Below, one piece after another: positions 37,712 to 45,915 of a stretch of 64,000 nt of DNA. Within the stretch, counting starts at the first letter, position 1. Each line of letters opens with the position of its first letter. Under the pieces are notes generated by a model. It searched no databases and was not told where the DNA came from. It saw only the letters and a list, made by a program, of their open reading frames with translations. The translations under genes and the position numbers were made by a program. Source of the stretch: Nocardioides coralli (GTDB lineage Bacteria; Actinomycetota; Actinomycetes; Propionibacteriales; Nocardioidaceae); NCBI RefSeq assembly GCF_019880385.1, contig NZ_CP082273.1, positions 992,001 to 1,056,000 of the forward strand, in the 5' to 3' direction.

Positions 37712-38823
37712 CGGCGCCGGCGGCGCAGCCGACGTCGGGCCCTGGTGATCATCCCGCCCCGCCCGGCAGCAGGCGCCGTGGCCCGCTGGTGGCGACGCCA
37801 CGTGAACTCCGCGAAGTTGGCGAGGGTGTCCACGGCCGCGCGTGCGACCGCCGCCTCGTCCAGCTCCGGGAGGTCCGCCACGTCGCGGGCGGTCGGCACG
37901 AGCCGGTCGAGGTCGCCGTGCACCCGGATCTCGGAGTCCCGGAGCCAGGCCACGTGACCCTGCGCGACCTCCGTGACCCACTCCAGCTGGTCGGTGGGCA
38001 GCGGGATGCGCTCGCTCGCGCTGCGCGGCAACACCCCCTGCACGAGCGGCCAGCGCAGCCCGGGCTGGTAGTCGCGCTCGTAGCGGGGGAGCCGGTCACG
38101 TCCGAGCGCCTCGTTGACCCGCCGGTAGAGCTCCGCCTCGACGTAGCCCCAGGAGGCGTTGACGTTGCGGGTGGGCCAGGACAAGGCCGCCGGGTCGAAG
38201 CCGACGACCTGGCCGAACGTGCGGTAGAGCCCGTCGGGGTCGTGGGTGCGGTCCGGGGTGACCACCACGTCGAGCCGGTCGGACCCGACGGCCTCGGCCC
38301 ACCGGCCGCAAATCTCCGGGACGTCCTGGCGCTGCCAGAAGTGGGTGGCCCAGCGACCGCGCCGCTCGCGCAGACGTCGCAGGAACGTCGGGTAGTCCAG
38401 CGCCATCCGGTGCTTGAGGAACTGCTGCCACTCCGAGGGGATGACCGCGGCCAGGCCACGCAGGGACAGCACCACCCGCACCTCGTGACCGGACTCCTCG
38501 GCCACCTGGACCAGGGCGGCGATCCGCTCCGGGTCGGCCTCGCAGACGTCCTCGCAGGTGAGCAGCAACCGCTCACCGTCGGCCGAGGCGAGCAGCGGCC
38601 CGAGCTCGGCGAGTCGTTCGCGGCGTACGTCCTGGGTGAAGCCGGCCGCGGTCACCCACCCCAGGGGGCGCAGCACCCGTCGGACGTGGTCGTCGCGGCT
38701 GGCCAGCGGCATCCCCACCCCCTGCTCGGCGAGGGCCGCCACGGAGTCGAAGAGCCCGCGCTGCAGGGCCGAGGTGCCGGTCTTGCTCGCGCCCACGTGG
38801 AGGTACAGCGGGCGGGGGCTCAT
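37696..38823 (-). CDS. Sulfotransferase-like protein, island subfamily, degenerate
   Basis: The 375-residue protein has the nucleotide loop VGASKTGTSALQ at residues 8-19. The second motif reads LRGLAAVIPSEWQQFLKHR: Arg is kept, Asp is Gly and Ser is Pro. VVVTPDRTHDPDGLYRTF and HGDLDRL match its paralogues. Its C-terminus is very basic (RRRLRRRRRQR). The ATG at 38823 is favoured by a TAGCAT box 7 nt upstream over a start at 38844. It is the most divergent of the five and diverges from the gene at 38969. Confidence 0.75.
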   Translation of the reverse strand: MSPRPLYLHVGASKTGTSALQRGLFDSVAALAEQGVGMPLASRDDHVRRVLRPLGWVTAAGFTQDVRRERLAELGPLLASADGERLLLTCEDVCEADPERIAALVQVAEESGHEVRVVLSLRGLAAVIPSEWQQFLKHRMALDYPTFLRRLRERRGRWATHFWQRQDVPEICGRWAEAVGSDRLDVVVTPDRTHDPDGLYRTFGQVVGFDPAALSWPTRNVNASWGYVEAELYRRVNEALGRDRLPRYERDYQPGLRWPLVQGVLPRSASERIPLPTDQLEWVTEVAQGHVAWLRDSEIRVHGDLDRLVPTARDVADLPELDEAAVARAAVDTLANFAEFTWRRHQRATAPAAGRGGMITRARRRLRRRRRQRSL

Positions 38824-38830
38824 GGCGCGG

Positions 38831-38836
38831 ATGCTA
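38831..38836 (-). promoter_or_regulatory. -10 box TAGCAT of the minus-strand sulfotransferase gene
   Basis: TAGCAT on the minus strand ends 7 nt before the ATG at 38823, indicating a leaderless transcript and deciding that start. Confidence 0.55.
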
Positions 38837-38968
38837 TCGAGCACGTCGCGTCACCGGCGGGACCGGGCTGGTGCGGTGCCCGGTGCCCCGCTCTGGCAGA
38901 GTGATCGCCGACGTCGGACCGCGGGTCAGCGTGGGCGGCGAGGGACTGCGAGCGGGAGGTTGCTGCCG

Positions 38969-40099
38969 GTGGCGGAGGCGCTGGGTCACGAGGTCTTCCT
39001 GCACGTGGGCACCCCCAAGAGCGGGACCACCTACCTGCAGGGGGAGCTGGCCCACAACCGGGCCCTGCTCCGGCGCCACGGGTACCTCTACCCCGGTGCC
39101 AAGCACGCGGCCCACTTCATGGCGGCCCTCGACCTGCGGGAGCGAGGCTTCGGCGGCCACCACTACCGGGAGTCCGAGGGGGCCTGGCAGGCGACCGCGG
39201 ACGAGGTGCTCGCCTACGACGGACCAGCCCTGATCTCCCACGAGATCCTGGGCGGCGCGTCGACCGAGGTCATCAGGCGAGCCGTGGACTCCTTCCCCGG
39301 TCGGCGGGTCAGGGTCGTGCTGACCTGCCGCGACCTCGGCCGGCAGATCCCCGCCGCCTGGCAGGAGAACGTCAAGAACCGCAGCACCGTGCCCTATGCG
39401 GCCTTCGTCCGGCGGACCTTCGCGAAGTGGGAGGGCGCCGAGACCAGCAGCGCCGGGATCTGGACGGCGCAGAACCTCGCCGCCCTGGCCCGACGCTGGG
39501 GCGAGGTGGTCGGGCCCGAGAACGTGATCCTGGTGACGGTGCCACCCTCCGGTGCGGCGCCGGGGGAGCTGTGGCGCCGCTTCGCGGAGGCGGTGGGGCT
39601 CCCCGACGCGGACTACCAGCCGTCCACCCAGACCTCCAACCCCTCCCTCGGCACCGCGGAGACCGAGCTGCTGCGGCGGTTGACCGCACGGCTGCCCGAG
39701 GACCTGCCGTGGCCGACCCACTCCCGGCTGATCAAGCGGCGGCTCGCCCAGAAGGAGCTGGTCGAGCACCGGACCGCCGGGATGCTCACGGTGCCGGCCG
39801 ACCACCGGGCACGCACCGTCGAGGTGGCCGACGAGATGGTCACGAGCCTGCGCCAGGGCGGCTACCGGGTGGTGGGCGACCTCGCCGACCTGACCCCGGC
39901 CATCCGCGAGGACGGGACCGTGCCGGCGGACCTCACCGACTCCCAGCTGCTCGACCTCGCCCTCGACGTGATGGTGCCGCTGGCGCTGCGCGAGCCCCGA
40001 CGCCGCCGCGGTCGGCGCCCTGAGACGGCCCCCAATGGGGCCACCGCATCGCGGCTGCGCCTGCTGGCGGCGCGGGTGCGGCGCCGGCTCGGCCGCTGA
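38969..40099 (+). CDS. Sulfotransferase-like protein, island subfamily
   Basis: The 376-residue protein has VGTPKSGTTYLQ at residues 12-23 and RDLGRQIPAAWQENVKNRS, with Pro at the Ser position. VTVPPSGAAPGELWRRF, SNPSLG and VVGDLADL complete the subfamily order. The GTG at 38969 has GGGAGG 9 nt upstream; the in-frame extension to 38558 is antisense to the neighbouring gene and rejected. It ends 16 nt before the stop of the convergent fusion gene. Confidence 0.8.
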   Translation: MAEALGHEVFLHVGTPKSGTTYLQGELAHNRALLRRHGYLYPGAKHAAHFMAALDLRERGFGGHHYRESEGAWQATADEVLAYDGPALISHEILGGASTEVIRRAVDSFPGRRVRVVLTCRDLGRQIPAAWQENVKNRSTVPYAAFVRRTFAKWEGAETSSAGIWTAQNLAALARRWGEVVGPENVILVTVPPSGAAPGELWRRFAEAVGLPDADYQPSTQTSNPSLGTAETELLRRLTARLPEDLPWPTHSRLIKRRLAQKELVEHRTAGMLTVPADHRARTVEVADEMVTSLRQGGYRVVGDLADLTPAIREDGTVPADLTDSQLLDLALDVMVPLALREPRRRRGRRPETAPNGATASRLRLLAARVRRRLGR

Positions 40100-40115
40100 G
40101 GGTCGCCGAGGACCC

Positions 40116-42455
40116 TCAGGTCACGGCCGGCCGGGGCGCGACCTCGTCGACCAGCTCCAGCCACCGGTCCGCGACGGCCTCCACCTGGTAGTTGCGGGCG
40201 GTCTCGAGGGCACCGGCTCCGAGTCGGCGTCGCAGGGCTGCGTCGTCCATGAGCCTGCGCAGCCCGTCGGTGAGGGCAGGGATGTCGCCCTCGGGGACCA
40301 GCAGCCCGTTGACCCCGTCCTCGATCAGCTGACGCGGGCCCTCGGGGCAGTCGAAGGACACCGGCGGCACACCCTTGCTGCACGCCTCGAGCAGCACCAT
40401 GGGCAGCCCCTCGAAGCGTGAGGACATGGCGTAGATGGACGCCTCGGCCAGCCGAGCCTCGAACTCGGGCGTCACACCGGCCAACCGCACCCGGTCCCCC
40501 AGGCCGAGGTCGGCGATCTGGGCGGCCAGGTCGTCGTGCAGGCCGCCCTCGCCGTAGATGTCCAGACGCCAGTCGGGATGGGTGCCGACGAGCGGGGCCC
40601 AGGCGCTGATCAGGCGCTCGAACCCCTTCTGCATCGTCAGCCGGCCGGCAGCGACGACCACCTTGCTGGTGAGCGGGGCCGGCTCGCCGATGGTGAAGGG
40701 GATCGGGTTGGGGATGACGTCGGTGCGCACGGCGGTCGGGCCGAGGAACTCGACCCACCGCTCGAGGTCGGCGTCGGTGAGGGTGAGGAACGCGTCGAGG
40801 GCGCGCGTGCCGTCGCGGCCGAGCACCGTGTCCCGCAGCGCCTCGCGCAGGTGGACCGGCCGCGGCACGAAGGACAGGTGCTCCTGGTGCAGCAGGACCG
40901 AGCCGGGGGCGGCCCACCGGGAGGCCGCCACGGCGAACTCGGGCCGGGTGGACACGAAGACGCCGGGCGGCATCGACTCGAGGCACTCCTGGAGCAGCAG
41001 GTCGACGTAGGCCGTGAAGGTCTTGCGGGCCCCGTCGGCCAGGGCCGACGGCTGGCTGTCGAGCTGCCGGACCCGCTCGTCGGCGTGCCGGTCGTTGCGG
41101 GCCCGGGGGCGTTGCCGGTGGGGGCGGGCGGGGTCGTAGCGGTCCTGGAGCGGCAGCAGTCGCACCGCCGGGTCGAAGTGGAAGTAGGGCTCGGCGGTCG
41201 GCCGGACGAGGGTGATGACGGAGACCTCGCAGCCGCGACGGACCAGCTCGTTGGCCACGGTCGACACGACGCGGGCGATCCCGCCCGGGGCGTAGGCGGA
41301 GGGGACCAGGAAGGTGAAGCGGCGCAGGGTGCCCTCGGCGGGGTCCGGCGCGGCCTCCTCGGTGTCCCCGGTGTCGTCAGGGTCCCCGGGGCCGTCCGGG
41401 TCGTCGGTCCGGGCGGCGCTGTCGCCTGCCTCGATCCGGTCGCGGAGCAACCCCACGGCCAGGACCCTGCCGGCCTCCACCAGCTCGGCCGCGGAGACGT
41501 CGTCGGGGTGGCGGCTGCCGGAGCGGTTGGTGCCGTCCAGCAGGTCGGACAGGTCGCCGACCACCTGACACCCGAGGTCGCGCAACCGTGACACCGAGGC
41601 CTCGCCCCGGTCACGCAGCTCCGTCAGCAGGGCGTCGTCCACTCCGATGGGGTCACCCGGGACGTCCACGAGTGCCCTGCGCACGACCGTGTTGCGCAGC
41701 CAGCGGGCCCGGGCCCGCCACGACGCGGTGCCGGTGGTCAGCGCGTCGACCTCCTCGCGCAGCGCCGGGCCGTAGTCCTGCAGCAGGCGGGCGGCCTGCA
41801 CCGAGAGCGACTCGTTGGCGGTGCGCGCGGGCACCTCGAGGCCGGCGACGTCGACGTCGACGCTCGCCGCGAACCGCTGCCACAGCAGGTCGCCCGTCGT
41901 CGGTGCCTCGGGCACAGTCACCACCCTGACGTGGTCCGGCCCGACCACGCGGGCCCAGGCCCCGGCCACGCGGGCCGGGTCGACGACGTCCCAGCTCCAC
42001 TTGTTGCCCGGGTCGTCGAGTCCGCGGACGAAGTCGCCGAGGGCATGGCCCCGGCCGACCTTCAGGGACTCCTGCCACGCGGCCGGCACCAGGCGGACCA
42101 GGCTGCGCGTCGACACGACCACGTGCACCCGGTCCGGTCCGCCGAGGCTGTCGACCGCGGCCCGCGCGTGCTCCTCGGACGCCGCGACCCACCACTCGTT
42201 GCTCAGCACCGCGCTGCCGTCGTACGCCGCGACCTCGGAGCGGATCCGCGGCCACACCCGGGGCGCAGGGGAGTGGTCGGGGTCCAGCCGTCCCTGCCGG
42301 CCGTCCATGGAGGCGCGGTTCTGGTCGAAGGGGCGGCGTCCCGGGTAGAGGAGGCCGCGAGCCGCCAGCTCGGTGCGGTTGGCCCACAGTGCTGCCTGCA
42401 GGTAGGTGGTCCCGGACTTCGGGGTGCCGACGTGCAGGTGGACGCGCTGTGCCAA
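40116..42455 (-). CDS. Sulfotransferase-like / GT4 glycosyltransferase fusion
   Basis: The 779-residue protein joins two enzymes. Residues 1-330 are an island-subfamily sulfotransferase (VGTPKSGTTYLQ at 8-19, STRSLVRLVPAAWQESLK with Pro for Ser, VVTVPEAPTTGDLLWQRF, VVGDLSDL). An acidic linker follows (about 350-380). The rest is a GT-B glycosyltransferase with FLVPSAYAPGGIARV, ATG-free sugar-nucleotide site GRLTMQKGFERLI and MSSRFEGLPMVLLEACSKG, the GT4 EX7E region. Start is TTG at 42455 with AGGAG upstream and a TAAACT box further out. The fusion suggests that glycosylation and sulfation act on one polymer. Confidence 0.82.
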   Translation of the reverse strand: MAQRVHLHVGTPKSGTTYLQAALWANRTELAARGLLYPGRRPFDQNRASMDGRQGRLDPDHSPAPRVWPRIRSEVAAYDGSAVLSNEWWVAASEEHARAAVDSLGGPDRVHVVVSTRSLVRLVPAAWQESLKVGRGHALGDFVRGLDDPGNKWSWDVVDPARVAGAWARVVGPDHVRVVTVPEAPTTGDLLWQRFAASVDVDVAGLEVPARTANESLSVQAARLLQDYGPALREEVDALTTGTASWRARARWLRNTVVRRALVDVPGDPIGVDDALLTELRDRGEASVSRLRDLGCQVVGDLSDLLDGTNRSGSRHPDDVSAAELVEAGRVLAVGLLRDRIEAGDSAARTDDPDGPGDPDDTGDTEEAAPDPAEGTLRRFTFLVPSAYAPGGIARVVSTVANELVRRGCEVSVITLVRPTAEPYFHFDPAVRLLPLQDRYDPARPHRQRPRARNDRHADERVRQLDSQPSALADGARKTFTAYVDLLLQECLESMPPGVFVSTRPEFAVAASRWAAPGSVLLHQEHLSFVPRPVHLREALRDTVLGRDGTRALDAFLTLTDADLERWVEFLGPTAVRTDVIPNPIPFTIGEPAPLTSKVVVAAGRLTMQKGFERLISAWAPLVGTHPDWRLDIYGEGGLHDDLAAQIADLGLGDRVRLAGVTPEFEARLAEASIYAMSSRFEGLPMVLLEACSKGVPPVSFDCPEGPRQLIEDGVNGLLVPEGDIPALTDGLRRLMDDAALRRRLGAGALETARNYQVEAVADRWLELVDEVAPRPAVT

Positions 42456-42482
42456 AGAGGACTCCTCGCTCGGGACGCGGTC

Positions 42483-42488
42483 AGTTTA
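42483..42488 (-). promoter_or_regulatory. -10 box TAAACT of the sulfotransferase/GT4 gene
   Basis: TAAACT on the minus strand lies 27 nt before the TTG at 42455; a CGAGGAG element lies between. This supports the unusual TTG start. Confidence 0.45.
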
Positions 42489-42555
42489 GGGTGTCCGCTG
42501 CAGGCCACGGCCCGGGCCCGCACCCCGCCCCACCCGACCACGGAGGTTCGCCCGC

Positions 42556-43611
42556 ATGACCCCCACCGACGGTTCCGCACCCCCGCCGCGCGTGGTGGTG
42601 GTGGCCGGCTCCGGGCGCAGCGGCACCAGCACGATCGCGGGCGTCCTCAAGCTGGTCGGGTTGCGGATACCGCCGCCGGAGATCCCCGGCAACCGCACCA
42701 ACCCGCGCGGGTTCTTCGAGCCGCGCTGGGCTGTCGACCTGCAGACCCGGCTGCTCCGACGGGCCTCGGTGGTGCTCACCGACTCCAGACCGGCGGCCTT
42801 CGCCGACGCGGCGGAGGTGGCCGGCGGTGACGACGTCCACGGTGAGGTGACGGGGTGGCTCGCCGAGCACACCGCCGACGGCCAGGACCTCGTGGTGAAG
42901 GACCCCCGCTCCAGCTGGTTCCTGCCCATGTGGGCGCGGGCCGCGGAGGCCGCCGGAGCCGAACCGGCGTTCCTGACCATGCTGCGCCACCCGGCCGAGG
43001 TGGTCGGCAGCAAGGACAAGTACTACAAGGGGCTGAACGCCGGCGAGACCATGCGGCACGCCCAGACCACCCGGGTCGCGAGCTGGCTCAACGTCGCCCT
43101 CTTCACCGAGGACGGGACCCGCGAGGCCCGTCGGACCTTCGTCCTCTACAACGACCTCCTCGACGACTGGCGGGCCGTCGTGGACCGGGTCGTCGCCGAG
43201 CTCGACCTCCGGTCGGCCGAGGTCAGCCCCGAGGCGGCCGCCGAGGTGGACGACTTCGTCGACCCCGACCTGCGCCGTGTCCGCACGTCCTGGTCCGACA
43301 TCGACTGCCCCGACGAGGTGCGCGAGATGGCGCAGGAGGTCTGGGACCTGCTGGTCGTCCTCGCCCGCAGCGGCGGCCACGACGCAGCCGCACAGGCACG
43401 GCTCGACGAGATCCGCGCCCGCTACGTGACGCTCTACACCGATGCCGAGGCGCTCGCCCAGTCCTCCGCCGAGCACGCACGCCGCGCCGGCCACCGACAG
43501 GGCCGGCGCAAGGCGCTGCGGGAGCAGGAGCGGAAGGAGCCGACGGCGCCCCGGTCCGCGGGCGGGGTGGCCGGGCTGGTGTCGCGGCTGCGCGGACGCA
43601 GCCGCCGGTAG
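42556..43611 (+). CDS. Sulfotransferase family protein (Stf type)
   Basis: The 351-residue protein has the nucleotide loop AGSGRSGTSTIAGVL at about residues 17-31 and a canonical 3'-phosphate motif region LRHPAEVVGSKDKYYKG with the Ser in place. It differs clearly from the five-member island subfamily and resembles the Stf0-like or general sulfotransferases. The C-terminus is basic and predicted helical. The ATG has GGAGG upstream. Its TAG stop forms the first half of a TAGCAT box that likely drives the next gene. Confidence 0.8.
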   Translation: MTPTDGSAPPPRVVVVAGSGRSGTSTIAGVLKLVGLRIPPPEIPGNRTNPRGFFEPRWAVDLQTRLLRRASVVLTDSRPAAFADAAEVAGGDDVHGEVTGWLAEHTADGQDLVVKDPRSSWFLPMWARAAEAAGAEPAFLTMLRHPAEVVGSKDKYYKGLNAGETMRHAQTTRVASWLNVALFTEDGTREARRTFVLYNDLLDDWRAVVDRVVAELDLRSAEVSPEAAAEVDDFVDPDLRRVRTSWSDIDCPDEVREMAQEVWDLLVVLARSGGHDAAAQARLDEIRARYVTLYTDAEALAQSSAEHARRAGHRQGRRKALREQERKEPTAPRSAGGVAGLVSRLRGRSRR

Positions 43612-43614
43612 CAT
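43609..43614 (+). promoter_or_regulatory. -10 box TAGCAT between two sulfotransferase genes
   Basis: TAGCAT overlaps the TAG stop at 43609-43611 and lies 37 nt before the ATG at 43652. It resembles the -10 boxes elsewhere in the window. Confidence 0.4.
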
Positions 43615-43651
43615 GACCCGTTCACCCGGGCGAGAGGACACCAGCGAGCGC

Positions 43652-44383
43652 ATGGCAGCACCAGCCGACGGCGAGGCCGCGCCCGGCCTCGACCCCACGG
43701 TCTTCCGCTCCCGCCCGGGCCGTCCGATGACCCTGGCCCCCGAGGCCAAGGAGCTCCTGGCCCGGCTCGGTGGCCACCGCGACCGCGCGGGTGCGCTCTC
43801 GGCGCGGCCCTACAACATCGCCATCAGCCAGACCCACCGGTTCGTGTGGTTCCGCAACGCCAAGGTGGGCACCAGGACGATCCTCACCTACCTCCTCGAG
43901 CAGCACGACGACACCGAGCTGCTGGTCGCCTCCGCGATCCCCTACCCGGTGCACGCCTTCGCCGACTGGTTCAAGTTCGCGCTGGTCCGCCACCCGCTCG
44001 ACCGGTTCATCTCCTCGTGGCAGGACAAGGTCCACCGGCAGAACCACTTCCGGTTCGACCCGCCCACCCGCGAGCGGATGCAGACCATCGAGAACTTCGC
44101 TGCCTGGGTGGCCGAGCAGGACCTCGGGTCCGCGGACACCGACCGGCACATCCGGCTGCAGACCCGGATGGTCGACCTCACCCACCTCGACTACCTGGGT
44201 CGGATGGAGACCTTCGACGCCGACTTCGCCCACGTCTGCCGCGTCGTCGGCCTGCCCGAGCGGGTCCCCGAGCGGCGCAACCAGTCGACACCGCGGGGCG
44301 TCACGCGGGAGAACGCCTCGGCCGAGCTCCGCTCGATCATCGAGGAGCAGTACCGCATCGACTACCAGGTCTTCGGCTACTGA
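43652..44383 (+). CDS. Sulfotransferase family 2 (carbohydrate sulfotransferase-like)
   Basis: The 243-residue protein resembles the family of eukaryotic HNK-1/chondroitin sulfotransferases. It has FRNAKVGTRTILTYLL (5'-phosphosulfate loop) and FALVRHPLDRFISSWQDK (3'-phosphate motif with the Ser present). No signal peptide is seen, so it is cytoplasmic or peripheral. An in-frame ATG at 43613 would overlap the TAGCAT box, so 43652 is preferred. It closes the island. Confidence 0.82.
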   Translation: MAAPADGEAAPGLDPTVFRSRPGRPMTLAPEAKELLARLGGHRDRAGALSARPYNIAISQTHRFVWFRNAKVGTRTILTYLLEQHDDTELLVASAIPYPVHAFADWFKFALVRHPLDRFISSWQDKVHRQNHFRFDPPTRERMQTIENFAAWVAEQDLGSADTDRHIRLQTRMVDLTHLDYLGRMETFDADFAHVCRVVGLPERVPERRNQSTPRGVTRENASAELRSIIEEQYRIDYQVFGY

Positions 44384-44467
44384 CGACGACGGCCGGCGCC
44401 GAACCCGGTCGACGGCCCGGCGGGGCGGTGGCATCGTGGACCTCCTGACGACGGCTCAGGAGGAGAC

Positions 44468-44641
44468 GTGGCGAACGAGGACCTGAAGGCCAAGATGCGC
44501 GCGGCGCTCGACAAGAAGAACTCCGACGAGCACGGAGTCCACGAGGACGGCCCCGTGCGGGAGAAGGCGCACGGCTCGGAGGTGCACGGCGGGGCCGGCC
44601 CCAAGGTCCACCGCCGCAAGGCCGGCGGGGGCGGTTCCTGA
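44468..44641 (+). CDS. DUF5302 family small protein
   Basis: The 57-residue protein begins VANEDLKAKMRAALDKKN (read as Met) and ends in a Gly-rich tail (RRKAGGGGS). This matches the short actinobacterial DUF5302 proteins, which are basic, Lys/Ala-rich and of unknown function. The GTG has an AGGAGGAG ribosome site just upstream, which supports translation. It stands alone between the island and the MaoC gene. Confidence 0.78.
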   Translation: MANEDLKAKMRAALDKKNSDEHGVHEDGPVREKAHGSEVHGGAGPKVHRRKAGGGGS

Positions 44642-44709
44642 GGCCTCGTGAGCAAGCCCACCCCGGCCGGGGTGTCGGCGTGGGTCCGGTGTCGGCAAGG
44701 ATGTGCCCC

Positions 44710-45243
44710 ATGCAGTTCGGGCGCAGCTATGAGGAGTTCGAGGTCGGTGCGACCTACAAGCACTGGCCGGGCAAGACGGTCACCGAGTACGACGACCACC
44801 TGTTCTGCCTGCTCACGATGAACCACCACCCCCTCCACCTCGACGTGCACTACGCGGGGGAGACCACCCAGTTCGGTCGGAACGTGGTCGTGGGCAACTA
44901 CGTCTACTCGATCCTGCTCGGCATGAGCGTGCCCGACATCTCCGGGAAGGCGATCGCCAACCTCGAGATCGAGTCGCTGCGCCACGTCGCCCCGACCTTC
45001 CACGGCGACACGCTCTACGGCGAGACGACCGTGCTCGACAAGTGGGAGTCGACCTCGAAGGACGACCGCGGCGTGGTGCACGTGGAGACCATCGGCTACA
45101 ACCAGGACGGCACCGTGGTGTGCATCTTCCGCCGCAAGGTCATGGTTCCCAAGCGGAACTACCTCGAGGCCCGAGGCGGCGAGCAGCCCGGACGCCCCGT
45201 CCCGCAGCCGGACAAGAACTGGCCCGGCCCGCAGGGGTCCTGA
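44710..45243 (+). CDS. MaoC family dehydratase
   Basis: The 177-residue hot-dog-fold protein begins MQFGRSYEEFEVGATYKHWP. The hydratase motif region reads LTMNHHPLHLD, where the usual D-x-N-P-x-H reads N-H-H-P-L-H, so the catalytic Asp is replaced; I recall this in a subset of actinobacterial MaoC proteins. FGRNVVVGNYVYSILLG and VAPTFHGDTLYGETTV are further family marks. An in-frame ATG at 44701 adds three residues. It likely acts on an enoyl-CoA, possibly mesaconyl-type. Confidence 0.82.
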   Translation: MQFGRSYEEFEVGATYKHWPGKTVTEYDDHLFCLLTMNHHPLHLDVHYAGETTQFGRNVVVGNYVYSILLGMSVPDISGKAIANLEIESLRHVAPTFHGDTLYGETTVLDKWESTSKDDRGVVHVETIGYNQDGTVVCIFRRKVMVPKRNYLEARGGEQPGRPVPQPDKNWPGPQGS

Positions 45244-45250
45244 CCGCCTC

Positions 45251-45279
45251 TTGACGCGACGCCCGGCGCTCAGCACCGT
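45251..45279 (+). promoter_or_regulatory. -35/-10 promoter TTGACG-17 nt-CACCGT
   Basis: TTGACG (45251-45256), a 17-nt spacer and CACCGT (45274-45279) end 6 nt before the ATG at 45286. It is the clearest two-box promoter in the window, although the first -10 base is C. Confidence 0.45.
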
Positions 45280-45285
45280 GGCGTC

Positions 45286-45915
45286 ATGCGCCTCACCGGC
45301 TCCTGTCCCCGGTGCCGACTCCCGATGGACGGCGACCGGGACGAGTGCCCCGTCCACGGTGCGCAGCCGCGGCTCTGGCGGCCCCGGGTCCCGGCGTACG
45401 AGGCTTTCGCCGAGCACCTGCGCACGGCTGGCCGCTTCCCGACGTTGCTGCCCTGGCCGCTGAGTCCCGGCTGGTCGGTGTCCGACTTCGGCGTCGTCGT
45501 CGACGGTGCGGATCGGACCCTGGCGACGGTGACCTGCTGCAGCGGCACGACCGAGGTCGACGGTCGGGTGGACGTGCTCGTCGTGGCGGAGGAGGCGGGA
45601 GTAGGGCTCGGGGGCCGCTGCGCCGGGCTGCCGGGTGCGGACCCGGGGGCCGACTTCGGCCAAGGGCCGCCGGCTGCGCGGCTGCGGGTAGGAAGCCAGT
45701 CGGTCCCGGTGTGGCCGGTGTCGACCAGTCACGCCGCCGGTGACCTCGACCGGTCCGTGGTCGCGGGGGAGGCGGACGGGCGCTGGCTGTGGCTCGTGAT
45801 GCACCCCGCGTCCGCGATCCTGCTGCTGCAGGAGGAGTGGCTGCTGAGGGACGTCTCCGGGATCGGTCCGCCGCTGGTGGAGCTGCCCTTCTCCGGCCCG
45901 GGGCCCGACTGGTAG
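45286..45915 (+). CDS. DUF6758 family protein
   Basis: The 209-residue protein has an N-terminal zinc-ribbon-like CPRC...CPVH pattern (residues 7-23), the LPWPLSPGW segment, a VLVVAEEAGVGLGGRCAGL motif and WLWLVMHPASA, which together mark the actinobacterial DUF6758 family. No signal peptide. Function is unknown; the acidic and Gly-rich core suggests a nucleotide or metal-binding enzyme, but that is a guess. It abuts the convergent hydrolase gene. Confidence 0.75.
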   Translation: MRLTGSCPRCRLPMDGDRDECPVHGAQPRLWRPRVPAYEAFAEHLRTAGRFPTLLPWPLSPGWSVSDFGVVVDGADRTLATVTCCSGTTEVDGRVDVLVVAEEAGVGLGGRCAGLPGADPGADFGQGPPAARLRVGSQSVPVWPVSTSHAAGDLDRSVVAGEADGRWLWLVMHPASAILLLQEEWLLRDVSGIGPPLVELPFSGPGPDW

